A DNA stretch of 64,000 bases from Algirhabdus cladophorae (lineage in GTDB: Bacteria > Pseudomonadota > Alphaproteobacteria > Rhodobacterales > Rhodobacteraceae), in the NCBI RefSeq assembly GCF_044772865.1, contig NZ_CP173029.1, positions 3,658,001 to 3,722,000 of the forward strand, in the 5' to 3' direction. A model generated the notes under the pieces. It had not been told where the DNA came from, searched no databases, and saw only the letters and a program-made list of their open reading frames with translations. Shown one piece after another: positions 50,481-59,018 of this stretch. Position 1 is the stretch's first letter, and the number at the start of each line of letters is the position of its first letter. Made by a program: the position numbers and the translations under genes.

Positions 50481-51248
50481 CTATTTGCTTTCGTCAGCGC
50501 CCATTTTGCGTTCCAGCCAGCGCACAAAGAAACTGATGATCAAGACCAATACCAGATATTCCAAGATCAACAGCGAATAGATTTCCAGCGGGCGATATTC
50601 GGTCACAACCAATTCATTGGCGCGGCGTGTCAGTTCCTGCATCCCGATGACCGAGGCGAAGGCGGACATTTTAACGATATAGATAAATTGGTTGGCCAAT
50701 GGGGGCAGGATGCGCTTGATCGCTTGGGGCAAGATCACGTAGCGCATGGTTTGGCGGTAATTCAGGCCAACGGTTTTTGCAGCCTCAGTTTGGCCCTTGC
50801 TGATTGATTGGATGCCCGAGCGGTAAATCTCGGCGGTAAAGGCGCTGTCGGAAATGGCGAGGGTCAGGATAGCGCCCCAAAACGCATCAATACTGACGGT
50901 GATCCCAATGGATTTAAGCACCACGGGCAGGCCATAGAACACCCAAAACAGCATGGGCAACAGTGGGATCGCCCGGATAAATTCGATGTAGATGCGTGAT
51001 GGCAGCCGCACCCATCTGTTTGCCGACATACCCGGCAACGCGACCAGCAAACCGATACCCATCGACAGAACTGCAGCGATCACAGACAGCAAAATCGTGG
51101 CGCCAAACCCATTGAGGAGGAATTTTATATTCGACAGGCCATTGGGCGTGCTGGGATCGATTACATACCAGCCCCAAGTCCCTGCCGGCGCACCACATCC
51201 CGCGAGGATTAAGACGGTGCCAAGGGCAAAAAGTGTAAGAGGTTTCAT
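50481..51248 (-). CDS. polar amino acid ABC transporter permease
   Basis: A 255-residue inner-membrane permease. The N-terminus LTLFALGTVLILAGCG looks like a lipoprotein-type signal but is probably the first membrane segment. The ABC family segments are LPSRIYIEFIRAIPLLPMLFWVFYGLP, DSAFTAEIYRSGIQSISKGQTEAAKTVGL, the EAA loop, and YVILPQAIKRILPPLANQFIYIVKMSAF. It is the second gene of a minus-strand unit with the ATPase (10 bases) and acts with the divergently encoded binding protein. Confidence 0.92.
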   Translation of the reverse strand: MKPLTLFALGTVLILAGCGAPAGTWGWYVIDPSTPNGLSNIKFLLNGFGATILLSVIAAVLSMGIGLLVALPGMSANRWVRLPSRIYIEFIRAIPLLPMLFWVFYGLPVVLKSIGITVSIDAFWGAILTLAISDSAFTAEIYRSGIQSISKGQTEAAKTVGLNYRQTMRYVILPQAIKRILPPLANQFIYIVKMSAFASVIGMQELTRRANELVVTEYRPLEIYSLLILEYLVLVLIISFFVRWLERKMGADESK

Positions 51249-51258
51249 CGGCGCGCCC

Positions 51259-52002
51259 CTAGTGCTGTAAAATCTGGCTTAGGAACAGTTTGCACCGCTC
51301 TGATTTGGGGTTTTCAAAGAATTCAGTGGGCGGACCTGTCTCGATGATCTCACCATGATCCATAAAGATCATGCGGTCTGCGGCCTTGCGGGCAAAGCCC
51401 ATCTCGTGGGTGACAACAATCATTGTCATGCCTTCTTCGGCCAAATCGATGATGACATCCAAAACCTCAGAAATCATTTCAGGATCCAGCGCCGATGTAG
51501 GCTCATCAAAGAGCATGATTTTAGGTTCCATACATAGCGATCGCGCGATGGCCACGCGCTGTTGCTGACCGCCGGACAAGTTGCCGGGTTTTTTGTGTGC
51601 CTGATCCGGGATCTGGACCCGTTCCAGCAACGACATGGCGCGGTCTTGGGCCTCCTTTTTGGACAGCCCCAAGGCCTTGATCGGTCCAAGCGTCAGATTG
51701 TCGAGGATGGTCAAGTGCGGAAACAAGTTGAATTGCTGAAAGACCATCCCAACATCCGAGCGGATCGCATTAATGGAATCTGCATCTTTCATCTCGATGC
51801 CATCGACATTGATCGAACCCGAATTATGTTCCTCCAAAGAATTCACACAGCGGATCAATGTTGATTTGCCAGATCCGGAGGGGCCACAGACTACAATACG
51901 TTCTCCATGCTCGACAGTCAGATCGACATCTTTGAGGGCATGGTAGTCACCGTACCACTTGTTTAATCCAGTAATTTTGATTGCAGGGCCTGCATCCGTC
52001 AT
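51259..52002 (-). CDS. polar amino acid ABC transporter ATP-binding protein
   Basis: A 247-residue ABC ATPase: Walker A GPSGSGKST near residue 41, Q-loop VFQQFNLFPHL, signature LSGGQQQRVAIARSL, Walker B IMLFDEPTSALDPE and the H-loop VTHEMGFAR. This pattern (FQQFNLFPH, TSALDPE) is that of the GlnQ/HisP amino-acid group. ATG at 52002 is chosen because the domain starts ITGLNKWYG shortly after; the frame extends far upstream but not as a protein of this family. It leads the unit and faces the solute-binding gene across a 118-base divergent promoter region. Confidence 0.95.
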   Translation of the reverse strand: MTDAGPAIKITGLNKWYGDYHALKDVDLTVEHGERIVVCGPSGSGKSTLIRCVNSLEEHNSGSINVDGIEMKDADSINAIRSDVGMVFQQFNLFPHLTILDNLTLGPIKALGLSKKEAQDRAMSLLERVQIPDQAHKKPGNLSGGQQQRVAIARSLCMEPKIMLFDEPTSALDPEMISEVLDVIIDLAEEGMTMIVVTHEMGFARKAADRMIFMDHGEIIETGPPTEFFENPKSERCKLFLSQILQH

Positions 52003-52120
52003 GGACCGCTCCTTGATAGTATAGTTACTGTGTTTATGACGTGATCTGTAAACAAAGCGATACAAAAAACTGTCAGACGAACTAGAATTCTTAACAATAT
52101 CAACCAACAGGGAAGTACCC

Positions 52121-52897
52121 ATGAAACTTTTTAAAACACTTGGCCTTGCTGCGACATTTGCTGTGTCGCTGCTGTCACTGCCTGCCACGGCGCAATCTGC
52201 TTTGAACGAAATTCTCAGCACGGGCACCTTGAAGGTTGGGACCACAGGCGACTGGAACCCGATGTCGGTGCGTGATCCGGCCACAAACAGCTACAAAGGC
52301 TATGACATCGACGTGATGACACAACTGGCTGCCGATTTGGGCGTCGAGTTGGAAATGGTGCCAACAGACTGGAAAACACTGGTCAACGGCGTCGTGGCGG
52401 GCAACTACCACATGACAGGATCGGCTTCGATCAGCCCTGCGCGCCTCAAGGCAGCGGGTTATTCGGACAGCTATATCGCCGTCGAGATTCTACCGTTCAC
52501 AACTGCTGACAAAGCAGACCGGTTTGATGGTTGGGAGTCGATCAACAAAGGCGAGGTCAAAGTCGCAACCACTTTGGGCACAACCTTTGAGAAGAGCGTC
52601 CGCGCATGGTTCCCCAACGCAGAAATCATCGTTGTTGATGCCCCCGCACGTGGCTTCCAAGAGGTTCTGGCCGGTCGTGCGGATGCCTTCATTACCTCCA
52701 ACATCGAAGGGTCTACTCTGCTAGAGAAATTCCCGAACCTACGTCAGGTCGAAGTTGGCACAGCCCGTGCTCCGACACCGATTGCGATGTTGCTGCCCCA
52801 GACCGATCAGGTTTGGATCAACTACGTCAACAGCTGGATCGAGTTGAAAAAGGCCCAAGGGTTCTTTGAAACAACCGCTGCGAAATGGGGTCTGTAA
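52121..52897 (+). CDS. polar amino acid ABC transporter substrate-binding protein
   Basis: A 258-residue periplasmic protein of the SBP_bac_3 type. The signal peptide is MKLFKTLGLAATFAVSLLSLPATAQ. The binding domain reads GTLKVGTTGDWNPMSVRD, then YKGYDIDVMTQLAADLGVELEMV and MTGSASISPARLK, with a hinge strand near VKVATTLGTTFE. It looks close to the periplasmic cyclohexadienyl-dehydratase-like branch of this fold, but the transport genes opposite favour binding of a polar amino or keto acid. It ends at a strong terminator. Confidence 0.9.
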   Translation: MKLFKTLGLAATFAVSLLSLPATAQSALNEILSTGTLKVGTTGDWNPMSVRDPATNSYKGYDIDVMTQLAADLGVELEMVPTDWKTLVNGVVAGNYHMTGSASISPARLKAAGYSDSYIAVEILPFTTADKADRFDGWESINKGEVKVATTLGTTFEKSVRAWFPNAEIIVVDAPARGFQEVLAGRADAFITSNIEGSTLLEKFPNLRQVEVGTARAPTPIAMLLPQTDQVWINYVNSWIELKKAQGFFETTAAKWGL

Positions 52898-52921
52898 TCA
52901 AAACAGGCATTGAATGACTGG

Positions 52922-52953
52922 AAAAGCGGCGCTGCGGTGCCGCTTTTTTGTTT
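52922..52953 (+). terminator. Rho-independent terminator of the binding-protein gene
   Basis: AAAAGCGGC and GCCGCTTTT form a nine-pair stem around GCTGCGGT, 24 bases after the stop, followed by a long T run (TTTTTTGTTTT). A runs also precede it, so it may end the convergent dehydrogenase transcript as well; the stop codon of that gene lies at the edge. Confidence 0.88.
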
Positions 52954-53921
52954 TAGCCCCAAACCTCGGGGTTGATCATATGGATTGGGTCGCCCGCAGC
53001 GTAGGCGTTGATCTGATCGAAGATGTCGCTGAATTGCAGGTCAAACTCATCCTCGGTGACATAGCCGATATGGGGTGTTGGCAGTACGTTCGGATGGGTC
53101 AGTAGCGGGTGGTCTACCTGCCTCAAGGGTTCCGTATCAAACACATCAACGGCTGCAAAAATCCGGTTCTTTGCGATTTCCGCTTCTAGCGCGTTTTGCA
53201 CGATGAGGCCCGAACGCGACGTGTTCACCAACAAGCTGCGTGGCTGCATCTGGGACAGATCGAAGGCAGTGATGATGCCGCGTGTTTCTGGTTTTAGACG
53301 CACATGTAGGCTGACGATATCAGAGGTGGCGAAAAATGCCTCGCGACTATCGGCAACCTTAACGCCGTCTGCGGTAGCGCGGGCGCGGCCTTCCTCTGAA
53401 CTCCACCATTGGACATTCAAACCGATGGCTTGGGCATAGCTGGCCACAGCTTTGGCAATCCGCCCATATCCGTAAAGGCCTAGGGTTCGCCCCCTAAGAG
53501 TGCGGCCAACACCGGATTGCCAGTGCCCTGCGCGGATCGAAGCGGCCTGTTGTGGAATTTGGCGATAGCTGGCGAGGATCAGCGCAAGCGTGTGTTCTGC
53601 CGCGGCATAAGAGGGCGCGCCAGCATGCATGTTAGAACACAAAAGAACCCCATGATCGGTGCAGGCGGGGACATCCACATGAGGGTAAACGCTGCGTTGC
53701 GAGATCAGTTTGAGGTTTGGGAGACCTTTCAGCAAATCTGCACCAATCTTGGTGCGTTCGCGAAACAAAACCAATGCCTCTGCATCAGCTACGCGTTCGG
53801 CAAGGCGCTGGGGATCAGGTTCGTGGTCGGTCCATATGGTCACATCATGGGTGCGCAGTTTCTCAAAACAGGGCAGTGTTTTGAGCGTGTCGAACCAATC
53901 GTCAAGGATATGTACTTTCAT
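52953..53921 (-). CDS. D-2-hydroxyacid dehydrogenase family protein
   Basis: A 322-residue NAD-dependent D-isomer-type 2-hydroxyacid dehydrogenase. The nucleotide loop is GLYGYGRIAKAVA (Ala where many have a third Gly). The catalytic residues are visible: Arg in LLVNTSRSGLI, Glu in VDVFDTEPL and His in LPTPHIGYVT. ATG at 53921 is chosen because the fold starts MKVHILDDW; an upstream extension is not family-like. It follows the PrpF-family gene by four bases and belongs to the tripartite-transporter unit, so it probably acts on the imported acid or its product. Cofactor and substrate are not certain. Confidence 0.85.
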   Translation of the reverse strand: MKVHILDDWFDTLKTLPCFEKLRTHDVTIWTDHEPDPQRLAERVADAEALVLFRERTKIGADLLKGLPNLKLISQRSVYPHVDVPACTDHGVLLCSNMHAGAPSYAAAEHTLALILASYRQIPQQAASIRAGHWQSGVGRTLRGRTLGLYGYGRIAKAVASYAQAIGLNVQWWSSEEGRARATADGVKVADSREAFFATSDIVSLHVRLKPETRGIITAFDLSQMQPRSLLVNTSRSGLIVQNALEAEIAKNRIFAAVDVFDTEPLRQVDHPLLTHPNVLPTPHIGYVTEDEFDLQFSDIFDQINAYAAGDPIHMINPEVWG

Positions 53922-53925
53922 CCGA

Positions 53926-55011
53926 CTAGGAATTGTCCCAAATGGCTTTGGAGATGAACACATGCCCGGCTGCGATTTTTCGTGCAGTGCGAACAAGGCC
54001 CGCTGATTGTACCACAAACCCGTCTTGGCCCGTTTCAAAGGCCACATTGACCTCTATTTTGCCCGAAGGATGTTCCAAGACTACCGTGTAGGGTGAAGCG
54101 TTTGGTAGCGCAAAGTCGGCCACCGTTCCGGGTGTCAGGATGCAAGACGCCAAACATTGGGCGCCAGTGACGGCCATACTGGGATGACAGTTCCATGGCA
54201 TGAAATAGCGCGTAGCCATCGTGCCACCGTCACGTGCCGGGGCAAGGAGGCCAAACTTCGGGGCGACAGATTTTGTTACATCGCCCATGCCCATTAAGGT
54301 GCCTGCCTTTACGCGCAGAGCTTCCATCCGCTCAAAAAAAGCGGTGTTTGCGTCCAGTTCGGCGGCCGTCTCGTACCCGGTTAGGCCAAAACTGGCTGCA
54401 TTGGCGATCACCATAGGCATTGCAACGTCCATACAGGTGACATCGATGCCGTCGATCGTATCGACCAAGTTACCTGTGGGCAGGAACGCACCTGTCACAC
54501 CGCCAACGGTTTCCATGAATTGCACGGCAACTGGTGCTGATGTGCCCGGAACCCCATCGATCCGCGCGGTGCCGTCATAGCTCACTTCGCCGTCAGGTGT
54601 CTGGACAATTGCGGCCACTTTAGCGCCAGTGTTGACGGCATGAATGTTGACGGTCGTCTCGCCAGATTGGGCAGGGATCAGCCCCATCTCGATCGCGGCG
54701 GGACCGACGCCTGTCAGGATATTGCCACAGGTTGGTTTGAAATCGACCAAGCGGTCTTCGACGCTGACTTGCGCAAAGAAATAGTCCACGTCCGCCCAAT
54801 CATCCTCTGATTTGGATAGCATCGCCACCTTTGTGGTGACCGCAGCCCCGCCACCAATCCCATCGATATTCAGGCTATGGCCTGATCCGACGATTGCGAT
54901 CAGCACCTCGGCTAAAGTATCCAGATCCTCGGGCAAATCGGCGCGGTTCATATACGGACCGCGCGATGTGCCGCCCCGCATAAAGTGGTATGGAATAGCT
55001 ATCTGGGTCAT
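53926..55011 (-). CDS. PrpF/4-oxalomesaconate tautomerase-family isomerase
   Basis: A 361-residue PrpF-family isomerase, a diaminopimelate-epimerase-like fold that moves a proton on unsaturated tricarboxylates (methylaconitate cis-trans isomerase or 4-oxalomesaconate tautomerase). Visible: YHFMRGGTSRGPYM, GIGGGAAVTTKVAM with Lys61, PTCGNILTGVGPAAIE with Cys95, and a late NCHPSMAVTGAQCLA. Lys and Cys match the proposed catalytic pair in PrpF. ATG at 55011 overlaps the transporter stop as ATGA. With the tripartite tricarboxylate transporter upstream, an imported unsaturated tricarboxylate is the likely substrate. Confidence 0.85.
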   Translation of the reverse strand: MTQIAIPYHFMRGGTSRGPYMNRADLPEDLDTLAEVLIAIVGSGHSLNIDGIGGGAAVTTKVAMLSKSEDDWADVDYFFAQVSVEDRLVDFKPTCGNILTGVGPAAIEMGLIPAQSGETTVNIHAVNTGAKVAAIVQTPDGEVSYDGTARIDGVPGTSAPVAVQFMETVGGVTGAFLPTGNLVDTIDGIDVTCMDVAMPMVIANAASFGLTGYETAAELDANTAFFERMEALRVKAGTLMGMGDVTKSVAPKFGLLAPARDGGTMATRYFMPWNCHPSMAVTGAQCLASCILTPGTVADFALPNASPYTVVLEHPSGKIEVNVAFETGQDGFVVQSAGLVRTARKIAAGHVFISKAIWDNS

Positions 55012-57035
55012 GTGAAAGGCCACGGCAGATCAGCGTATTCCTGCAACAATCCGGGTGGGAAGTCGCGGTTCAACAACCATGCCATCCCCAGCATAAAAGC
55101 GATGCCTGCTGCTGTGTAGATCGTGGCAAAGACCATACTGACACCGGCGCGGACCTTCATGAAGGTGAAGAGGAAGATCGCCAGAGCAAGGATAAAGCCA
55201 AGCAGGGATGTCAGGATCAACAAAGCGGCAAACCACGCTAAGGTGGGCCATAGCCCGTAGGTTGCCGTGGCCTCATCCCCGTGACGTTCCCGATCTGCAA
55301 AGATCGTGTCGGTTTCAGGTTTCAACATCATTCGGATCACCAGCAATAGGCAGCCAAACAAGCAAACGCCTGCAACAAACATCGGGAATGTGCGGTCACG
55401 GCTATAGCTTGGGATCGAGGCTGCATCGTAGAATGCATAGGCGATGTATCCTGTGACGACCAACAAAAAGACCAGTGGTGCGCGTTTTGAACCGGACTGA
55501 ACGTCGCCCTCGGCCATAATGTTTTTGGCTTGACGCAGGCCTAAGACGACGGACAGAACAGTGATCACCAACAAGACAATAACGATAGGGCTAAAGATAT
55601 AATCCAGCCCATCTTCAAATCCTTTGCGGAACCGCGATTGGGCGATTTGCAACGCTTGGTTTGCATATGTTTCGGCTGGGTTGGACAGGACAAAGCCGAT
55701 CAGGAACGCAGGTCGCGACCAATCAAAGCGGCGCATCATCAGGCCCAAAAAGCCGATAGCAAAGAGGGCTACCAGATCCATCAGGTTTTGGCCCGACTGG
55801 AAGGCTGCGAAGCTGATGATCATGAACAAAAAGGGTGCCAAAAGGGCAAAGCGGATCGTTGTCAGCTTTGCGATGCCACCCGAGGACGCGATACAAATGA
55901 TCGTGCCAACCACGTTGGCCAGCGCCAACAGCCAAACGATAGAATAGGTGATATCGAGGTTGTTTTTCAGCATGGCAGGGCCGACTTCGATCTGGCCAGA
56001 TCCCAAGAGGGCAATCGCCCCGATAAAGATCGCCATAGAACCGGAACCGGGGATCCCGAACAGTAATGTTGGCACCAGACCGCCGCCTTCTTTGGCGTTG
56101 TTCGAGCTTTCTGGCCCGATCACGCCGCGCACTTCGCCCTTACCAAAGTTTGATTTGTCTTTGGTTGTCTGAACGGCATGCCCGTAGGCAATCCAGTCCA
56201 CAACAGATCCACCCAAACCGGGGATCACACCGACAACTACACCGATGATCGAACAGCGCACGGACAGCCAGATATTGGCGAACCAGTCTTTGACGCCGTC
56301 GATCCAACCGCCTCCCAGTTGAGGTTCTGAGGAAATGGCGCGGTCTTGACGCAGCAGCGAAATAATTTCGGGAATGGCGAAAATACCAAGACCCACGATG
56401 ACCAGTTTCAAGCCGTCCGTCAGGTAGGGAAAATCATAAGAGGACATACGCAGATCGCCGGATGATGCCCCTTCGCCAATGGTCCCGATCAGCATCCCCA
56501 GCCCGGCTGCCACGATGCCTTTAATCGCAACACGACCAGCAAGGATGCCGACCATCGACAGGCCAAAGATAGTGATCATCAACAATTCAGGCGTGCGGAA
56601 TTCCAGTACGATGGGTCGCGCAATCAGAATGAAAATGGTTAGAAAGCTGGCACCGACAAGCCCACCAAATAGTGACGAGGCGAATGCTGCGGATAAGGCA
56701 CGGGCCGCTTGCCCTCGTTTCGCCATTGGAAAGCCGTCTAATACGGTGGCTTGACTGGCCGATGATCCCGGTATCCCCATCAGTACGGACGCAAAAGTGT
56801 CAGAGGTTGGCACAACCGCGACCATCCCAACCATTAGTGCAAGGCCAAGGATCGGGTCCATCCCGAACATAAATGGCAAAAGCAAAGACAGGCCGGCAAT
56901 CCCGCCCAAACCGGGAAAGACCCCAATACAAAGACCCATAACAACGCCTAAGACCAGATAACCCAGAACGATTGGTTGAAGTATAAGTCCCCATGCATCG
57001 CCCAGCGCTGGCAATGCCTCCATGATTACGTTCAT
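55008..57035 (-). CDS. tripartite tricarboxylate transporter TctA-TctB fusion permease
   Basis: A 675-residue membrane protein. Residues 1 to about 500 are a full TctA: GVFPGLGGIAGLSLLLPFMFGMDP, MVGMVAVVPTSDTFASVLMGIPGSSASQATVLDG and the second repeat VVGVIPGLGGSVVDWIAYG with GPESSNNAKEGGGLVPTLLFGIPGSGSMA. From about residue 525 (APLVFLLVVTGYIAYAFYDAASIPSY) to the end, four helices resemble the small TctB subunit. TctA and TctB are normally separate genes in the order C-B-A; here B is fused after A. GGGGAGAGGGTC precedes the ATG. Downstream gene overlaps by four bases. Confidence 0.85.
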   Translation of the reverse strand: MNVIMEALPALGDAWGLILQPIVLGYLVLGVVMGLCIGVFPGLGGIAGLSLLLPFMFGMDPILGLALMVGMVAVVPTSDTFASVLMGIPGSSASQATVLDGFPMAKRGQAARALSAAFASSLFGGLVGASFLTIFILIARPIVLEFRTPELLMITIFGLSMVGILAGRVAIKGIVAAGLGMLIGTIGEGASSGDLRMSSYDFPYLTDGLKLVIVGLGIFAIPEIISLLRQDRAISSEPQLGGGWIDGVKDWFANIWLSVRCSIIGVVVGVIPGLGGSVVDWIAYGHAVQTTKDKSNFGKGEVRGVIGPESSNNAKEGGGLVPTLLFGIPGSGSMAIFIGAIALLGSGQIEVGPAMLKNNLDITYSIVWLLALANVVGTIICIASSGGIAKLTTIRFALLAPFLFMIISFAAFQSGQNLMDLVALFAIGFLGLMMRRFDWSRPAFLIGFVLSNPAETYANQALQIAQSRFRKGFEDGLDYIFSPIVIVLLVITVLSVVLGLRQAKNIMAEGDVQSGSKRAPLVFLLVVTGYIAYAFYDAASIPSYSRDRTFPMFVAGVCLFGCLLLVIRMMLKPETDTIFADRERHGDEATATYGLWPTLAWFAALLILTSLLGFILALAIFLFTFMKVRAGVSMVFATIYTAAGIAFMLGMAWLLNRDFPPGLLQEYADLPWPFT

Positions 57036-57063
57036 GACCCTCTCCCCTAATCTTGCTTAGTAA

Positions 57064-57091
57064 AACGCCCCGCCGTTGTAGGCAGGGCGTT
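57064..57091 (-). terminator. intercistronic stem-loop between tctC and the permease gene
   Basis: On the minus strand, after the tctC stop, AACGCCC pairs with GGGCGTT (57085-57091 with 57064-57070), with further imperfect pairing inside, followed by TTTACT. Like the hairpin after dctP, it would set a higher level of binding protein than of permease. Confidence 0.6.
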
Positions 57092-57104
57092 CAATAAACA
57101 AGGC

Positions 57105-58211
57105 TTACTTCAGAGAAACGCCGTATTTTTCTTGCAGCCAGTTCACCACAAACTCTTTGGCTTCTGGTGACACTTCTGTGCCGCTAGCCATCGCTGTTTT
57201 CGCAGCATCGCCAGTCATCTGTGGGTATTTGCCCAAACGCTTGCTCGAGATTTCTGCGAAATCTGCACGGGCTTTTACGTCTTCAAATGCTTTGGTGTAA
57301 GTGACCATGGCATCTGCAGATGCGCCCGCTGGCAAGAAGACCATTTTTTGTGCTGGGAAACCTGCGATGAAGAAGGCTTTCCATGCATCCCACTTTTCGC
57401 CGGATGTTTCGCAGCCGTCTGTGGCCTCGCAAACTTCTTTGAATGTTGGCATGTCAGGGAATGTTGGATCGCGTACGATGTTTCCATCTGCGTCCAGTGC
57501 ACCCCAACTCATCATTGGAACAGCATCGCCTGCTTCGACCAAGGGTGTCACGCCTGACAAGTAGGACGAGGACGTTTGATAGTCGATGTTGGCTTCGCCG
57601 CGCTCAAACATCAGACGGCCATCGCCGCGACCTTTGATGCCCATGACGCTTTCAACGTTCAGACCCAGCATTTCCCATGCCAATGTTGGCACCAGATCAA
57701 GACGTGTTGCGCCTTGGTTGCCGTAGATGAAGTCTTCACCTTGCAAGGGAGCGGCGTTCATACCGTCCATTTTGGCAGCCATTTCTGGCGGAAGATAGGC
57801 AACGCCACCTGTGCCGGAGGCCAGTACAACGTTCCAGTCAGCGTAGTTGTATTTTACGCGTGGATCGCCCAACAGGAATGGGAACTGAGTGGACCCGGAT
57901 GAGCCAAAGATCAGTGTGCCATCGTCATATTCTTGCTCTTGGAAGAAGTTGGCACCTTTGGTGGAACCAGCACCTGGCATGAATTTGACAACTACTGTGG
58001 GCTGACCCGGCAGTGCTTCGGACAGCAATGGTGCGTAGAAGTTCGCCCATTTGGCTGAGCCGCCAGTTTCAGAGAATGGGATGATCCATTCAACTGTTTT
58101 GCCTTCCAGATCGATCCCGTGACCGCCTGCGTGAGCTTGAAGTGTGAAAGTCGCAGCAGCAGCGGCAACAAGGCCTACCGCCACGCGACGCGTGGTTTTG
58201 ATAATGGACAT
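57105..58211 (-). CDS. tctC: tripartite tricarboxylate transporter solute-binding protein
   Basis: A 368-residue periplasmic binding protein of the TctC/Bug type. The signal peptide is MSIIKTTRRVAVGLVAAAAA...AHAG. The fold markers are VEWIIPFSETGGSAKWANFY, the second-lobe GAGSTKGANFF and the glycine-rich GNQGATRLDL. A C-terminal helix (FVVNWLQEKYGVSLK) ends the chain. It is the first gene of a minus-strand unit with the fused permease, the isomerase and the dehydrogenase. It starts about 130 bases from the divergent response regulator gene. Confidence 0.88.
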   Translation of the reverse strand: MSIIKTTRRVAVGLVAAAAATFTLQAHAGGHGIDLEGKTVEWIIPFSETGGSAKWANFYAPLLSEALPGQPTVVVKFMPGAGSTKGANFFQEQEYDDGTLIFGSSGSTQFPFLLGDPRVKYNYADWNVVLASGTGGVAYLPPEMAAKMDGMNAAPLQGEDFIYGNQGATRLDLVPTLAWEMLGLNVESVMGIKGRGDGRLMFERGEANIDYQTSSSYLSGVTPLVEAGDAVPMMSWGALDADGNIVRDPTFPDMPTFKEVCEATDGCETSGEKWDAWKAFFIAGFPAQKMVFLPAGASADAMVTYTKAFEDVKARADFAEISSKRLGKYPQMTGDAAKTAMASGTEVSPEAKEFVVNWLQEKYGVSLK

Positions 58212-58267
58212 ATGTTCCTCCCTAAATGTCGATCACCTCTCCCAAGGTGACACCAAACAAATTCACC

Positions 58268-58282
58268 GATCTGTCCTAGATC
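58268..58282. promoter_or_regulatory. inverted repeat between tctC and tctD
   Basis: GATCT (58268-58272), a five-base spacer and AGATC (58278-58282) form a short palindrome in the 132-base divergent region between tctC and the response-regulator gene. It is a plausible operator for the adjacent regulator, but the sequence is short and could be chance. Confidence 0.3.
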
Positions 58283-58343
58283 AGTTGATAATAGGGGAAT
58301 TAACGGAATAACCTTGCATGAAACTTTCGTCGGCGAAAAAATC

Positions 58344-59018
58344 ATGCGCATCACTGTTGTGGAAGACAATATTGGCCTTGCCAAGGGGATTTCGTACCGC
58401 CTTGCGGACGCGGGCCATGCTGTCGACATGTTACATGATGGCACCGAAGCGCTGGCTTTTTTGCGCACAGATACCTCGGATCTGATTATCTTGGATATCA
58501 ACTTGCCGGGCTTGGACGGGCTGAGCCTGCTCAAGGAGCTCCGTGCGCGTGATGACAGCCGGCCAGTGATTTTGCTAACGGCGCGGGCGCAAACGCAAGA
58601 TCGTGTTGAAGGCTTGGATGCAGGTGCAGACGACTATTTGATAAAGCCGTTTGAAATGGCGGAACTAGAGGCGCGTGTGCGGGCCTTGTCGCGGCGGCGG
58701 TCTGTGCCACGTCGGCAAACCTTGGAAATTGGCGCGTTGCGGTTCGATCCGGCCTCGCGGCAATTGATGGCTGAGGGTGCGGCTTTGGACCTTCCGCGCC
58801 GTGAATTGGCTGTGTTTGAATGTCTGCTTGAGGCGCAAGAGCGGCTTGTGTCAAAAGCGGCCCTTTTGGACTACGCCTATGGGGTTGGCGCGGATGTGGA
58901 AGACAAGGTTGTCGAGGTCTATGTCTCACGGCTGCGTGCACGGCTAAAACCGTTTGGTGTCGCGATCAAATCCCAGCGGGGTCTTGGCTACCAGATGCGC
59001 TATGAGCCGCCACAATGA
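58344..59018 (+). CDS. tctD: OmpR-family response regulator, TctD-like
   Basis: A 224-residue response regulator: receiver domain starting RITVVEDN, phospho-acceptor Asp51 in LIILDINLPGLDG, LLTARAQTQDR and YLIKPFEM with the conserved Lys; then a winged helix (DLPRRELAVFECLLEAQERLVSK and the recognition part VEVYVSRLRARLK, ending GLGYQM). ATG at 58344 is chosen over an earlier TTG because the fold starts there. It is translationally coupled to the kinase gene (four-base overlap) and divergent from the tripartite transporter genes, which it probably controls, as in Salmonella TctD/TctE. Confidence 0.88.
   Translation: MRITVVEDNIGLAKGISYRLADAGHAVDMLHDGTEALAFLRTDTSDLIILDINLPGLDGLSLLKELRARDDSRPVILLTARAQTQDRVEGLDAGADDYLIKPFEMAELEARVRALSRRRSVPRRQTLEIGALRFDPASRQLMAEGAALDLPRRELAVFECLLEAQERLVSKAALLDYAYGVGADVEDKVVEVYVSRLRARLKPFGVAIKSQRGLGYQMRYEPPQ

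Noticed and set aside
51259..52284. Longer start (94 extra residues) for the ABC ATPase
   Set aside because: The extension is not family-like and would cover the divergent promoter and part of the binding-protein gene.
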